A DNA stretch of 64,000 nucleotides from Branchiostoma floridae (GCF_000003815.2 NC_049981.1:20764505-20828504); one strand, 5' to 3'. Shown: positions 22,926 to 35,095, counted from the stretch's first letter. Notes: generated by a model not told the origin, from the sequence alone. Made by a program: numbers and translations.

Positions 22926-23767
22926 TGTAATTCTAATTGTGCTATCAAACAAACTAGCTATCCATCGATCTATAGTTTAAGAATATGGTTATGATTTAAG
23001 CTATCTAATGCAGAACACGAAATGCAGCTGATGGTGGAAATATATTGTAAGTACTTAGCGTAACCTAACATAGCATTCACTATGCCTTTAGTTATGCACA
23101 TATGGCTCATGTGTGTATTATGATGGTTTCAAAGAACATGAGAATTTCCTGTTGACGTCAGTGCGATAGGAACGTGTTCAGTGTAGTCGTATTTCAATAA
23201 CAGTCGGGTTACAATGTCACCCTCTAGCTTAGGCAATTTTCCCAAGGCATGTCTGCAATTTGAAAATTAATGTGCATGACTGTTCAGATGTATTCATATT
23301 TTGCTTTATCATGATCACGCAAGTGGTAACGACTAAATCCAATCCCAAATCACGTATCATCTTTATACTGTTGATCATGTCTATACAATACGATACATCA
23401 CCCCGATGTTTTAAATCGACAAAATGCTGCTGACAAGTATTGTGCTGTATTCATTGTCACCCAGGTTTGATAGGGACAGGAAACGTATTCTGCCATTCAT
23501 TGGGTAGATCGGGAGATTCGGTAATGTGTGGTGTGGAGATCCTTTGTTGCAGAACTATTCTTCGGTCTGCACGTTCAGAGTTATATGATAGTGAAATAGG
23601 ACACATTGACTTGACTGTACAGGGATGGAATCCAAATTGAAAAATATGTGCCGTACATTGCAAAAAAGCACTTCCAGCAAATGGATACTAAAGTTACAGA
23701 ATTCTTCTTCTGACATCAAGTATCGTAATAGGTCAAATCATAGTCTTATGAATGAAAAGAAGATAAA

Positions 23768-23806
23768 ACATAGCATAACATAACATAACATAACCTAATA
23801 TAACAT
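23768..23806. repeat. (CATAA)n microsatellite
   Basis: Four to five units of CATAA (CATAACATAACATAACATAA), then degenerate units. Confidence 0.85.
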
Positions 23807-24214
23807 TGCAGAAAATATGAAATATATCAATTAGCATACCATGTATTACGTTCTATTTGTTTGGCTATTAAATCAACCCTCTTTAGACTTCATTATGTGG
23901 GTAAATGCCCAACTATTTTTGAACGATAGCATCAATATTGAGCTACCCAAAGGTTGTCATCCATATAATCAAACCAGTATGGCCTGTCAATATCAGCTTT
24001 ACTACAATCAGAGGGGTACGTTTTGGCATTCCGGTAGTTTCGCCCCGGCAAAGATGTAATAATTATTTCCCGTGAATCCGGCATCTTTATCCTGACACAT
24101 TTAAAGCCTCCGAGATCATCCTGACGTCCCAAAAATCCTTTTGAGATCAGATGATTGATAGAAAATCAATGAACCTTGTATCTTATTCTTGTATCAGGAA
24201 ATACAGTCTTATAT

Positions 24215-24552
24215 CTTCAACCAAAACCCACGAGGGAAAATATTTTCTTCCTACATTAGAAGCCGGGTATGTAAAAACATGATCCACGTAACGTTTCATA
24301 TAGTATGTGCAGCAAACACTTAAGTAACTTGTTATTCCACAGCTATCCTGGTGTGATCCTTAACAGCAAGCCTGCCTGGCAGGTAAAAAGATAAGTAATG
24401 TTCTGGATGCCAAACATGACAAGCTGAAACTAACATTCAATCATTCAGAACCTGGGACAATACCGATGGTGCGACTTGTGTGTCAAAGAGAATGATGACT
24501 TACTCTTCTGTAACGCAAATGCTAAGAAGGCCTATCAGTCTTCAAACTGTTG
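24215..24552 (+). pseudogene. Exon-like relic, copy 2 of a local duplication
   Basis: Second copy of the block at 22001-22315, same strand, 2.2 kb away. After an acceptor-like CCTTAACAG, the frame runs QQACLAGKKISNVLDA and on through KHDKLKLTFNHSEP without a stop. A one-base shift then leads to ENDDLLFCNANAKKAYQSS and TGA. Both copies are therefore damaged, but at different places. Function unknown. Confidence 0.45.
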
Positions 24553-24949
24553 AACATATTTTAGTAGCTTGGAATGAATGCCAATGATTACTTGGGAAAT
24601 AGATAAAGCCATGTTGCCGTGGTGATCAATGGTGGTGAGGTAGTTTTTTTTCTCAATCTGACATGGTTTTACAAATGCAATAAAAATCTACTGACACAAG
24701 AAATGATTGGTGATCTGTAACTGTACAAAGCAAACTGTACTAGGTCTGTCTCTTTTGACGAACCAAAAGTCTTGACACGGATAATGTTATTTGCCCGAAT
24801 CGATTTGAAAACCAATGGTATTAATGGAACAGAAATAGGTGTGTATGAAAACTACTGGGTAATCATTTGGCATGTCATATCAAACTTAAAGACCGTTAAA
24901 TGCCCCAAAAGACCACATTCTTGAGTAGTTATTATTGTAGTGACTGCTG

Positions 24950-25130
24950 TTTATTTTGGCGGAAAGGTATGTCCACAAGATAACTAAAACCGCCTGGATG
25001 GATTGTTGTGGTATTTGGTATGTGGGTAGGTCTTTATAAGGCCTAGATTTGCTTGGAATATAGGTCACCTTGCGGCTTGTTATGGTACTGCAGCGGAGAT
25101 TTTCCAGTTGTGATGTTCTCTTTTCCAGTC
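24950..25130 (+). repeat. Dispersed repeat of the TTACCTCC family (copy 4, 3' part)
   Basis: Blocks GGATTGTTGTGGTATTTGGT, ATGTGGGTAGGTC and GGTACTGCAGCGGAG match the copies at 5425-5670 and 46300-46560. The TTACCTCC start is missing. Confidence 0.6.
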
Positions 25131-25378
25131 TCGTGTTCCGGACATTCACCAGTCGATTCTCAGTTTGGGTATTGTGAACAAATGTTTATATTTCCGCGTC
25201 TTGGGACTGTAGGGGCCAATTTTGCTACAGAGTGCACGCGTGTTACCAAGAATAACTTGACTCGTCATGATCCTTGGTGTGTAATGATTTGCTTAATCAC
25301 ATGATTGTTGCTGTTTGAGTTATTTTTTAGTATTCTCTATTCAGTGATTATTTCTTACTGATATATCATTGTGAATGT

Positions 25379-25491
25379 ACGGGAGAATCGTGACCTTTTT
25401 CTCATATGCCGTTTTTCTGGCACCTATTCCGACCATGCATATAGCTGACAGTATAAGACGGCATACAAGAAAAAGGTCGTGATTCTCCCCA
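25379..25491. mobile_element. Foldback element, about 110 bp
   Basis: Left arm GGGAGAATCGTGACCTTTTT, with CTCATATGCCGT after it. Right arm ACGGCATACAAGAAAAAGGT, with CGTGATTCTCCCC after it. Arms of about 33 bp pair with few mismatches around a loop of about 45 bp. Confidence 0.8.
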
Positions 25492-25984
25492 TCAACCTTG
25501 GCTTGGAGAGTATCTTTCGACCATCTGATCCAGAAACAGTCTGGCCACCGTTTCATTTCCATCGGAGGTGGCAATGTTAAGCTCCCCGCGGACTGACTCT
25601 TCTGGCCAATTATTCCCAATTTGCCTAATTTTACGATCCATACCTCACTCAGAAATGTCTGGTAGAGGTTACAGGGACGACTTAAGGACGGTGGATTTGT
25701 GTTTTTCTGTCAGTCATTTTCTCTAGATATTCACATAATAGCTAGATGATTTTCTCTCATATCGTGTCTTATGAAAGCGCTCATGCATGACAATCTGCAC
25801 AAAGAATATGTATTTTGTCATTACGAAGTCGGATTCACCCCCTTCCAATGTAATATTCTACTTCAATTTAATATACGTATCACCAGTATTTAGCACGATT
25901 CACCTTAGGACAGACAAATAAAACAGAGAAATAATTTCGATCTGAAAACAGGTCAGCCGTGCCCGTGAATACCCTATGGTGCAA

Positions 25985-26201
25985 TGACGTCTCTGATTGG
26001 ACTTGGCAAGGAAAGTTGTTTTAGCATATTCATGAGCAAGCCTCTTCGGGCGGGCATCCGGCATTGGGTAATGGGATAAAAAGCCAGTTGGTTCTAACAG
26101 GACCTTAGATTCACGATTCATCGACTGCGGCAGCCGCAGAAGACCAAGTCAGTGCGCGCCGTCTTCAGTAGGAAGAGAAAGCTTTCCATAATCATCGCCT
26201 G
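25985..26201 (+). promoter_or_regulatory. Candidate core promoter with untranslated first exon
   Basis: In order on the plus strand: a CRE-like TGACGTC at 25985-25991, an inverted CCAAT (ATTGG) at 25996-26000, a TATA-like GGATAAAAAGCC at 26074-26085, then about 120 bp without a good ORF ending in the splice donor CCTG|GTAAGATT at 26201/26202. This is the layout of a TATA promoter plus non-coding first exon. The next plus-strand gene I can support is the receptor at 44613, about 18 kb away, so the link is speculative. Each motif alone is weak evidence. Confidence 0.3.
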
Positions 26202-26693
26202 GTAAGATTTTCTAGTTGCCTTGAAGAATATTTGTGTGTTCATGCGCACGACCGAGCATTGTTTTAGATGTAAAATAGTTAAGATTTTGTTTTTGATCCC
26301 TTTCTATATTTCATTTTCCTTCTCTGTGAAGAATATACACGTTGTATCTTACCACCGTTTTAATTTGTTTAAGATTAGCTCTTTTACATCAAAAGGTGAT
26401 AAAAGTATAATTATCATGTTATAAAAAGCGCTATTGAATATCGTTTGCACAGATTTCAACGGTTTGAGGTTCCATGTTGTTTCCTGTATGGGTCGCTCCT
26501 AAAGAACGTGTACAGTGTATCTCTAACCAAATACACAGGGCATTAAGTGGGGATGATCCCAGAATGTGGGCAAATGATAGGCTCGCGAAAATGACTCGAA
26601 GATTAAAGCAAATTTAGAGCTTAGAATCAAATTAGGCGATAGCGATAAGTACATGTATGTCCTAATTCTTGGCAGTTACGTTCTATGATATTC

Positions 26694-26933
26694 ATTATAC
26701 CCCTGTCACATTTGGCGAAAATCGATCGGACGACGTTTATGCGGCAATCGCCCGAGCCTTGCTTATAATAATAACTTTATTGCACAACAATTGCACAAGG
26801 AACAAAGTATGGCTTATATGTGACAGGGACGGTTTTCACGTGAAAAATACGCGCAACCCTCTGTCGATCTTAAACATGGTCGATCTTCCATCGATACGCC
26901 CGAAGATCGTGGATAATGTGACAAGGGTATTAA
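26694..26933. mobile_element. MITE with TACCC..TGTCACAT ends, carrying a LINE tail insertion
   Basis: Left end ATTATACCCCTGTCACATTT, right end AATGTGACAAGGGTATTAA: inverted repeats of about 19 bp with small differences. The interior is rich in CGATCG/GATCTTCC-like words. A LINE-type tail (26764-26820) lies inside it. Confidence 0.7.
26764..26820 (-). mobile_element. 3' tail of a non-LTR retrotransposon, fragment 1
   Basis: Reversed, it reads GCCATACTTTGTTCCTTGTG, CAATTGTTGTGCAATAAAGT and a TTATTATTAT end: a polyadenylation-like AATAAA with a microsatellite tail, as at the 3' ends of many LINEs or their SINE partners. The same words recur at 51958-52016. Confidence 0.6.
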
Positions 26934-26934
26934 G

Positions 26935-28470
26935 AAGACTGGCGATCCAAGTTTCTTGGTGAAATGTTTTTTTTTAAGAAACTCCTTTTCATCCGATAGA
27001 TTTTCAAAATATTAAAATATTCTGTGTCTAAGGCATTAACTGGAAAAGAGATAGAATGTCTGTCCTGGCATTGCTGCTGAAACCCTGTGTTGAAGATTCT
27101 ACCAGCTTTGAACGTTATCTTGTCACGACCATGCGGCTAGCTTCCTGCGGAACAAGTCTCGGCGTCGGCGAAGTGTAATCATCCCTCCGACTTCAAAGTC
27201 GCTTCTCCACTCAACCAATCACTGTAATTTAACCCGCGGACCTGATTTAAAACCGACAGGGTAGTGATTAACATGGCTACGCCGAATATCAATATGCATC
27301 CGGCCTTTTGAAGAGCTAGAGAAGATTGAAGAAAACTAGAAGAGCGTGTCTCCTCTGAAATTGGTTTCAGACATCGCTTTTGAAGGAGGTAGTGATATTT
27401 TCTGCATTGGAAACATCTAAGAGGGTTTGCGATAGTAAGCCGCCACAGCGTGCTCTGACAGTTACAATTGAAAACCAAATTTCCCAATCTAGACCAGCAG
27501 TATAACTATGGCAATACGAGAGGAGATATGTATGAAGTTCTTGTTATAATTCTAGTGAGAAGAGAAGTTCCATCACAAATTTCTCTGCACACTTTACCAT
27601 CTTCTGGGCATCCTAGTCTTGTCTAGTTTTGTCCGTTATTGTCGAAGAGTAGGGTTTTTCGTTCTCTCGAATAAATGCGAGATTCTCAGTCACAAATCTG
27701 ATAGCCAACAAAAATTGACAAGATACGGGTGAACCAATTCGAGGCAAAGGCAACCACCCCCAGCCACTTTAAGTCCCGTTCTTTTTGTTACATATTCAAC
27801 TTCACCCTTACCTGATCAAACACCTGTTCTCAGCAACCATGTTTCATTAGTCTACTGAGCGGTTGCAGAATCCAGGCTTGAATGCTGATTATTTGTGTCC
27901 AATATTTCCACATAGGAGGTTGATGACAGATAGAAAGGTTACGGCAATTCAAAAGTAATGAATCGCCCGCGCCGCTACATTAGCAAAGCGAAGGACGGAA
28001 AATCGTCACCTAACGGTGTTAATTTCCACCAGACTAGGCTGGCTATGGGGAGAATACTTGCCAGGGCAGTTTGGCCACCATAGGGGTTTATGAACGAACA
28101 ACCACTGACAAGGATTCTATTGAAACAGACCTGCAGTGTATGTCACTTGAAGACGGAAGAAAAATGTCCAGACAATGAAAGATGTACAAAGTGACTGATA
28201 AACTGGTAAATGGGCCAACTACTGAGTATCTAATACCAGCGCAGGCAGGAACAAGAAACAGCGTGCCTTTAAGTACCAAAGTTATCCACCAAGGATTAAG
28301 GTGTTCAAATATTTGACTGTACTTTTCTAGAACTATCGTAGAGTGGAACTCGTTGCCACTAACAAGATAAGTAGTGCCATCACTAGATAGCTTTAATCAA
28401 ACAAAATGTGTCTAAATGCTGTCGGATATGCAATGGTTATGTTTGGCAGGTTCAGTGTAACATAAGCAGC
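26935..28470. other. Intergenic DNA without a supported gene
   Basis: The minus-strand frame 27179-27487 has one hydrophobic stretch but no recognised domain or splice context. Nothing else stands out. Confidence 0.4.
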
Positions 28471-28472
28471 TT

Positions 28473-28556
28473 TTACTCAAGCAACTGGATATGAATTTGG
28501 AAACGGTCAGACGTTTCAGGTGGAATCCTCCGAATCATATCCAGTTGCTTGAGTAA
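28473..28556. mobile_element. Short foldback element, 84 bp
   Basis: TTACTCAAGCAACTGGATAT on the left and ATATCCAGTTGCTTGAGTAA on the right form a perfect 20-bp inverted repeat (one more G/C pair inside). The centre also contains AACGGTCAGACGTT, a small semi-palindrome. Flanking sequence (AAGGGCGGTTCTACCGGCTC at 28657) belongs to another dispersed repeat. Confidence 0.85.
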
Positions 28557-28649
28557 TTGCTATTTGGCGTATCTTATTACCTGGGTGTCTAAACTTCATC
28601 GACGCAACCAGCTTTTGCTGTGCTGTATATGCTAGCAAAACTGGAGTGT

Positions 28650-28690
28650 TACGTCTAAGGGCGGTTCTACCGGCTCTATAAAAACGGATA
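28650..28690 (+). repeat. Dispersed repeat with GGGCGG..ACCGGCT..TATA core (copy 1)
   Basis: AAGGGCGGTTCTACCGGCTC then TATAAAAACGG. Related words occur at 29925-29951 (GCCGAAGGGTAGTAATACCG, GTTATAAAAAAGG) and 44100-44135 (GCCGAAGGGCGGTTATACCG, GCTATATAGACG). All three carry a TATA-like run. Confidence 0.6.
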
Positions 28691-29347
28691 CATATTTGCC
28701 AGTCGGAGGGGCGAATAAATCCCTCCCGTGGGCTGACTCTCCTGGCCAATGTTAAACCTTTTGTGGTAAATTCTACTGTCTTTAGTTCACTGGAAAGGCG
28801 AGGCGGATTTCGACAATCACGTTGGATTTGGCCGACAAGTTCGATGTCATCTCGTACATGTACCATAAAGATACTATTGAAAATGAAATCTGTGGAAAAT
28901 TAGAATCTAGGGCCGGCAATATGCCTCAAAAAGCGTGTACTTTCCCGCTCGAATGCCTCACCAGAAATCAAAACAAAATGCTTTTCTCTTGACGCTCTGG
29001 TCCTGAATACTTCACCATTAGTCTCAGCCCAGGTAGCTTGTACAAGGGCCTACCGGACCCTGACAGCTAGTTGGTACTTTAAAAACGCTATAACTAATGC
29101 GCGTGCCATGAAAAGGGACAATCCTCACTTCAAAGTGTTTGTCTTCTATCGATGGATGTAAAAAAGCAAAAAGCAGACATATTACGTCATAATTCACACA
29201 ATATTTAAACAATATATAAGCTGCGAATGTATTTGCCTGAAAGCACAATTTGCAGTAAATATACACTTAAAGCTGTCTACTATTTATGATGTATTGTTGT
29301 CTCACAAAATAACACGATAATGTAAGTTGGCACTCATCAACTCTCAG

Positions 29348-29557
29348 AATTCCACCGGGTGCATTAGTACCGCCACAAAAGACAAAATACATGAATGTAA
29401 AGTGATTTAAACATATGTATAAATTCAGCACCAGTAATCATCAGGAATATGCACTTTAGGTATTTAGGTGTTCGAGATAATCTTGAGAGAGCCTCTGTAA
29501 CAACGTTTGTCATGTATTTTCCTCCTGTGGCGGTATTATGGCACCCGGCGGAATTAC
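29348..29557. mobile_element. MITE with long inverted ends, about 210 bp
   Basis: Left end AATTCCACCGGGTGCATTAG, TACCGCCACA then CAAAATACATGA. Right end TCATGTATTTTCCTCCTGTG, GCGGTATTATGGCACCCGG then CGGAATT. The inverted repeat spans about 47 bp with a handful of mismatches. Confidence 0.8.
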
Positions 29558-29924
29558 GGGCGTTGATGTTACGTGTTCTCCGAGTCCCTTGGAACGCTAA
29601 AGTGGCTCTGGTATATGGTGCAAGTAAATCCGATAGATCAAATAAACCTGTAGCATTTCTCCTAAATGGGACAAATCATTCAATAGAACAGACTTCCCGT
29701 CATGGTTGCAATTCAGGTTACCTACTAGTAGGCTTTCCTGTAGAAAAACGTATGTGCCAGTTCGTAACGGTCTTCATAAATGTACCTTCAATATCCTATT
29801 TGGACTAATGTGTTCAAAATTTTGTAATTTCCTAGAATGTATCGAAGAGTTGCTTGCGGCTAGATGAGAAAAAGTTAGCTGTGATGTCGCTCAGTGCAAT
29901 ATAACCAGCTGCTGCCGCGCCGAA

Positions 29925-29951
29925 GGGTAGTAATACCGGTTATAAAAAAGG
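29925..29951 (+). repeat. Dispersed repeat with TATA core (copy 2, short)
   Basis: GCCGAAGGGTAGTAATACCG followed by GTTATAAAAAAGG; see the copy at 28650-28690. Confidence 0.5.
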
Positions 29952-30199
29952 AGCCCAAGCTTTGACATTGAATGAGATTCATCATTCAGCGGAGGTGAAG
30001 GCATGCGTCTTTCCAGTTTGTACATTTTTTCACAAATTTCTGGTGACCAAGCCGGAACAGCAGAACATTTTTGTTAACATGACACTGAAAAGAATCGATA
30101 CTTTTCAAACAATTACCGTCATCCCGAAGACACGGTTGGTGTGACGATGAATCTTGAGTCAAAAACCATTGTTCCATTTAGAACTTCAGAACGTTAAAA

Positions 30200-30465
30200 G
30201 CTAAGGTCCTTCTCGCACCTAATGGTGCGTCTGGCGCCCATCGAACTCCATTTTTTTCTAGCCCCGGGCCACAAAGTTTTATGCAATCACTACAGCATTC
30301 TAGTCCACTTGCAGCGTGTTTTCAACTACGTATACTCTGTCCCAAATGCTGAGTGCTGAGCAGAGAAAGCAGCTTGAACCATTGGTATGACTTGGTCCGC
30401 AGGCGAACTCAAAACCTACCGACTGCGGGCGAACACTCTACCCATTTAGCCATTGTACCGGTAAA
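30200..30465 (-). mobile_element. tRNA-derived SINE, family B
   Basis: Read on the minus strand, the head has an A-box-like TGGCTAAATGGGTAGAG and a B-box-like GGTTTTGAGTTCGCC, then a body with CTCAGCATTTGGGACAGAGT and GTAGTGATTGCATAAAA. The body recurs on the plus strand at 41350-41490, and a similar head at 40955-41065. Confidence 0.65.
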
Positions 30466-30479
30466 GGCGGCGGGGAAAT

Positions 30480-32140
30480 CTCTTGGAAATTAAAAACCAC
30501 TTATATCCTCAATGTCAGCATGGTATTTTGCCTACGCGTGAAGAAATGTAGAAATTCAATATCACATCTCCTGCTGACTTTCCTGCGTCTCTAAGTGTCC
30601 AAACGGTGGGAATGCCAGACCTTGCCCGGCTGCCTCTCGTGCGATATTTTTGCTCCCAGCTAGACATTAAGAAGTTCAATGTCGTATTCCCGGCTGACAT
30701 TCAGGTGAGCATATCCAGATCGAGAGCTCATTACCAAAATGCCCGACGGGCGGGAAAATGATAGGGTTTGTCTGGCTGCCTCTATTATCTAAACTGAGTC
30801 TGGTCAGAATGTATGCATCAATTATACCGGGGACACGAAAGCGTTTGTGATAGATATGTCTGGTATGTTTTGCGATAGATATGTCTGGTAAAATTCCATT
30901 TAGATAAATGAATCCAAATCCACTTTACAATATGTCTGGTTAGTTGTGACAACTGAACGCTGAATAGATTTGGAGAGAGGAGTTAAAGGCAGACATCAGA
31001 CAACATTACGTTGCGCAGTGGGGATTCAAAATAGGAATGTGATTATTCTGGCACTTAAAATCCCCAAGCACCTTATTTTCCTTGACAATGTTGGCCCAAT
31101 CTGCCGACATTTTGAGTTAGAAGCACCAAGTAGGACGGCATGAACTGTGATGTCTTCTCTGTATCCATTATAAGGGGCGGACGAAAACGTTTGCGATGGT
31201 AAAAGGCGCACAGGGATGGGAATTAGATTGGTACTAGATAGTATTTTATCAAAGTTGGCACAAAGCCATGATCATGGTAAACGAAAGTTGCGCAGGTGAA
31301 AGAAATGTAATAACTTTTGAATGAAGCCTATTAGCCCCGACTGCCCCAAGTAAGCCAAGGTCAAGGTATCCAATTTATCATAAGATGCATCTCGGTTAAC
31401 AGCTTGTGGACTTGACTGTAACTTCTGACTGAGGAAGATGAAGATTTTCCGACCTATGTATTCAGTGTGACACGTCAGTTCATATTAGCCACATAGTCCA
31501 TGTTGATTTGGTTAAATGTATGATATCTCCTGTGCATCCTAAAACTGATTCGAGCGTGCGAAAAGCATAAAAAAATGAAGCAAAACATGTTGCCTTTATT
31601 ATTAAATAAATTATAATTGTAAGAATCTGCAACACGAAGGTCCGTATCCATTATAAGTCATATTTATCATGCAAATTTTACATTCCACCAAAAAAATTTT
31701 CAATGTGTAAGAAGTAAATTTACGAAAAAAACGATACTTTTTATACAGGAGTAGAGCAATTTTACGACGTTAATTTCATTTTCTGATTTTTTTTTGCAAT
31801 ACACAGTATATATTTGGTCATTTTGCAGCTACCATGAATGTTACAAACTTTTTTTGGAAACGGACGATGGATGCGCGCGGATGACACATCGGCGCGGCCT
31901 TATTGCAAATTGAGGGAATCAATCGAAGAAAGGGCGGATGCGATGTCCCAATGGGAAGACCGGCGAAAACTGTCCCTGCTTCACTGGTGCACAAAATGGG
32001 CTTTCATGTACAATCTCCGGATACAGAACGTAGGGCTAATCTAAAAGTAGATCTGATAGATTTTTTTGGACTTGGATGATAGTATGAAAGAGTTTTTCGT
32101 TTTGTTGGGAGTTAGGCAATAATGAGTAAATTGTATGGAT
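30480..32140. other. Intergenic DNA without a supported gene
   Basis: No domain-bearing frame and no clear repeat end. TTTGCGATAGATATGTCTGG and a near copy are adjacent at 30845-30890 (a short tandem duplication). Confidence 0.4.
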
Positions 32141-32144
32141 GGTA

Positions 32145-32192
32145 TTCTCTACAGACTCTAAATCTGGCATTCTCTACAGACTCTAAATGTAA
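32145..32192. repeat. Short tandem duplication, about 26 bp unit
   Basis: ATTCTCTACAGACTCTAAAT occurs twice within 48 bp in an AT-rich region. Confidence 0.8.
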
Positions 32193-32194
32193 TG

Positions 32195-35095
32195 CGAGAG
32201 TGCGAAAAGATGCGAGAGTTTGACAAGATGGTTAAAAAAGATGCAAAGAGTTTAGAGTCCATTCCAAGACACCATGAGGGTTTTTAGGCGATATTTATAA
32301 TTAGTCTAAATTATTTTGAATAAAAGAATATCTGAGCCACAATAATTAAATTATTTTCAAAAAATTGACTAAGAAAATACTCATTTATTTGAATTTTTTT
32401 GAATATTTTAGAAACATTTTGAAAGTAACTATACAAGAATATCTTTAATTAGAATAATTGTGAAACCTCTCTGTGATTATTTCACATTTACAAATATTTA
32501 CAAAAAATGGTAAACCTGGCCAAATGGTAGAATTAGTTTATTGCCCCCATAAAAGTAAGCCCTATTGTTGCATCTGTATATTTTTAGACTTCACTGCTGG
32601 ATCCTTTGTGGTGGGCCATTGTCTCATGGCACCCAACCATACTTTGCAAGGATGTGTGAATTGCTATCTTCCCAGCCCACCGAACCATTTACAAAAAATG
32701 GTAGAAAATGGTAAATAATGGTAGAATGCTGTTATCATTATTTAGAAACCATTAGAAGTATCTAATTTCACACCATGAATATTTCCAAAGTTTTACAGGA
32801 CCAGGGAAATATTCATAAAGTTGAAACAGTGTTAAAAATATTTCTTAAGTATCAAATGTCCTAGACATATAATTACAAAACTTTAAAATCAATTCTAAAC
32901 AATGGCAACAAACATCCGCATGGTGTCTTGGAATGGACTCTACAAACATTTTATCAAGACATGAAATAGCATGTGGTATCGCAACCAACAAGTGCAGAGT
33001 ATGACAATAATTTTGTAGCCTAGAATTACTACAACTTCACTCAATGCTACCACACTAGTGTCACGTCTACCAAGTATACGTGCAACTGCGTGCTGTCTAT
33101 ATGCAAAAATATGGGCAATCTTTTGGGCTCCGTAAGTGGTAAGTATCGCATCCGTACAAAATCCTGCGGAAACCAACGGATTAGGGAGCATGCAGACATA
33201 CCATAGCACGATAAGTGCATTCAGAACTTTTTCTGCGCTTGGACGGCAGATTCACCCTGTTCGGCCAGTACGGGTGACGTGCGTGCCCCGTACAGCGAGT
33301 AGAGTGAGTAATTATATTATTTTTTTGCCATATAGACCATCATCTTCTTTGTTTTTCAAAATCAGGCGAAAATAAATTCTCGGCTGGTGTCATACGCAAA
33401 AATTATTTGGTATGGCCTTACAATGCGTGACTGCCGTGAAAGTACGATAAGTGGAAATGACTGCCGTCATTTTCTACTGTTATCATTTCCATTAGCTCCG
33501 AGGTCTAATGTCAGAGTCCTCGAAATTCCTTCAAGAGGGAAGTTGTATTTTTTCCATCACGCACTGACGCACGTAGCAAGTGTTTTTCCAAGAAACTCAT
33601 ATTTGTTCATAGTTTTTGCTATAAAAAGGTTGCTGTCGTGAGGGCTCTCATTTCATGGGCGGTTAGTTATGTACTGTTATGGCGACACTTTTGATTTGAT
33701 CTCATCACACATGACACTAAATGGTGCTATTTTTCCTAATGCTACGGTTTCGACTGTAATAAGGGGTCCATTCTGGTAGTTTACCGGCTGTAATTTCACA
33801 CTTTCGGGCGTGACCCCTACGTGGCCCAGTGAGATACCTTGCGGCTACCGGGCTATTTTTGGGCACGGCCGGCCCAGGGTGTTTTTTCTTTAAACTCGCA
33901 TTTACAATCAACACAGGACACGGCAAAAAATAGACACCGTAAGCTAATCGGTACCTCTCCGGTATCCGGCAGTCCAATGGGACAAATTTGCCTGGCCGGG
34001 GTTACGCCACTACGGGCACAGGTGTAAATGTGACTGCAGCATTAACAGAAAATTGGCAACTTGTCTTCCTCTTTACTTGCACCTTTCCTTCACAAAATGC
34101 AGTTGATGTAGACGTGGAGCTCTGATATCAGACTGAATTGTATTCTGCAGGTGGAGGAACATAGTCCATTGTCTCTGATAGCCATTCTAAAGGAAATTCA
34201 CTGCTTCATTTGACTTTCCAATGTGGTTTTATCGATGCAAGTCTAACGAGTGAAAGAGTCTTTAACGGCCCTTAACCCTTCCTTTTATACAGTAGGAGTT
34301 CAACTGTAGGCCTATTGGCGACAAGCGGCAATTTTGCAAAAAAAAAAATCGCCAATTTTTTTCTTGCTTGCCACACACGGGTAAACTACGAGACCGCTAC
34401 GAACAATATTGCCACACCCGAAATGTCACATCCTCAGTTACGACTCCCGCTGTCATTGGTTTATCAAGAATAAATGCTATGAAGTTTGTGTACTTGGCAT
34501 TGACGCCAATATATATATATACATATAAATTAGTATTTGTCTTTAAACATTCTACATGCCACTTTACTTTTACAGTTTGAATAAAGTATTGTTACTGAGA
34601 TGGAATGGTACTAAATCTGTGGTAGAATGTCGATAAAACGTCTCTTCAAGATTGAAGGTACTTCGAAAAAAACGATATAGGTTTACTTGAACGATAAGCA
34701 AATCTTTGCGAACATCACGCTCGACGCAATATTCAAAATTGGATTTCAGAAATAGCTTCAACGCTCTAGGAGGAGTTGATCAGAATAGAATACGTCGTCG
34801 ATACAAAAATTACATTTTCTAAACGTCTAAAGAAATGAGCCGGGACAACGTTGAGGCAGCTCTTGTGCAACACCATCAACGTGACTCTTGCTTCAGGCGT
34901 TTCATAAGTACTTGGTGTCATCCAAAAACAAGAAGCAAACTCCACATATAGGAATATGGATAAGGTATGAAGCCGTTTATGATGATCGTAATAATGCACA
35001 CATAGTAACATTGAGATGACTTCTAACACTAAGCTAAAACATGGGTTCTAAAAGTACTCTAATACATTTGCTCGGCTTCTTCTCGCCTTTCAGCG
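32195..35095. other. Intergenic, partly AT-rich DNA without a supported gene
   Basis: TTTACAAAAAATGGTA occurs at 32499 and 32689. A (TA)n-like tract lies at 34509-34528. Open frames are short and without domains. Confidence 0.4.

Noticed and set aside
27179-27487. 102-aa minus-strand frame with one hydrophobic segment
   Set aside because: A single hydrophobic stretch is weak evidence. No domain, splice site support or homologous copy in the window.
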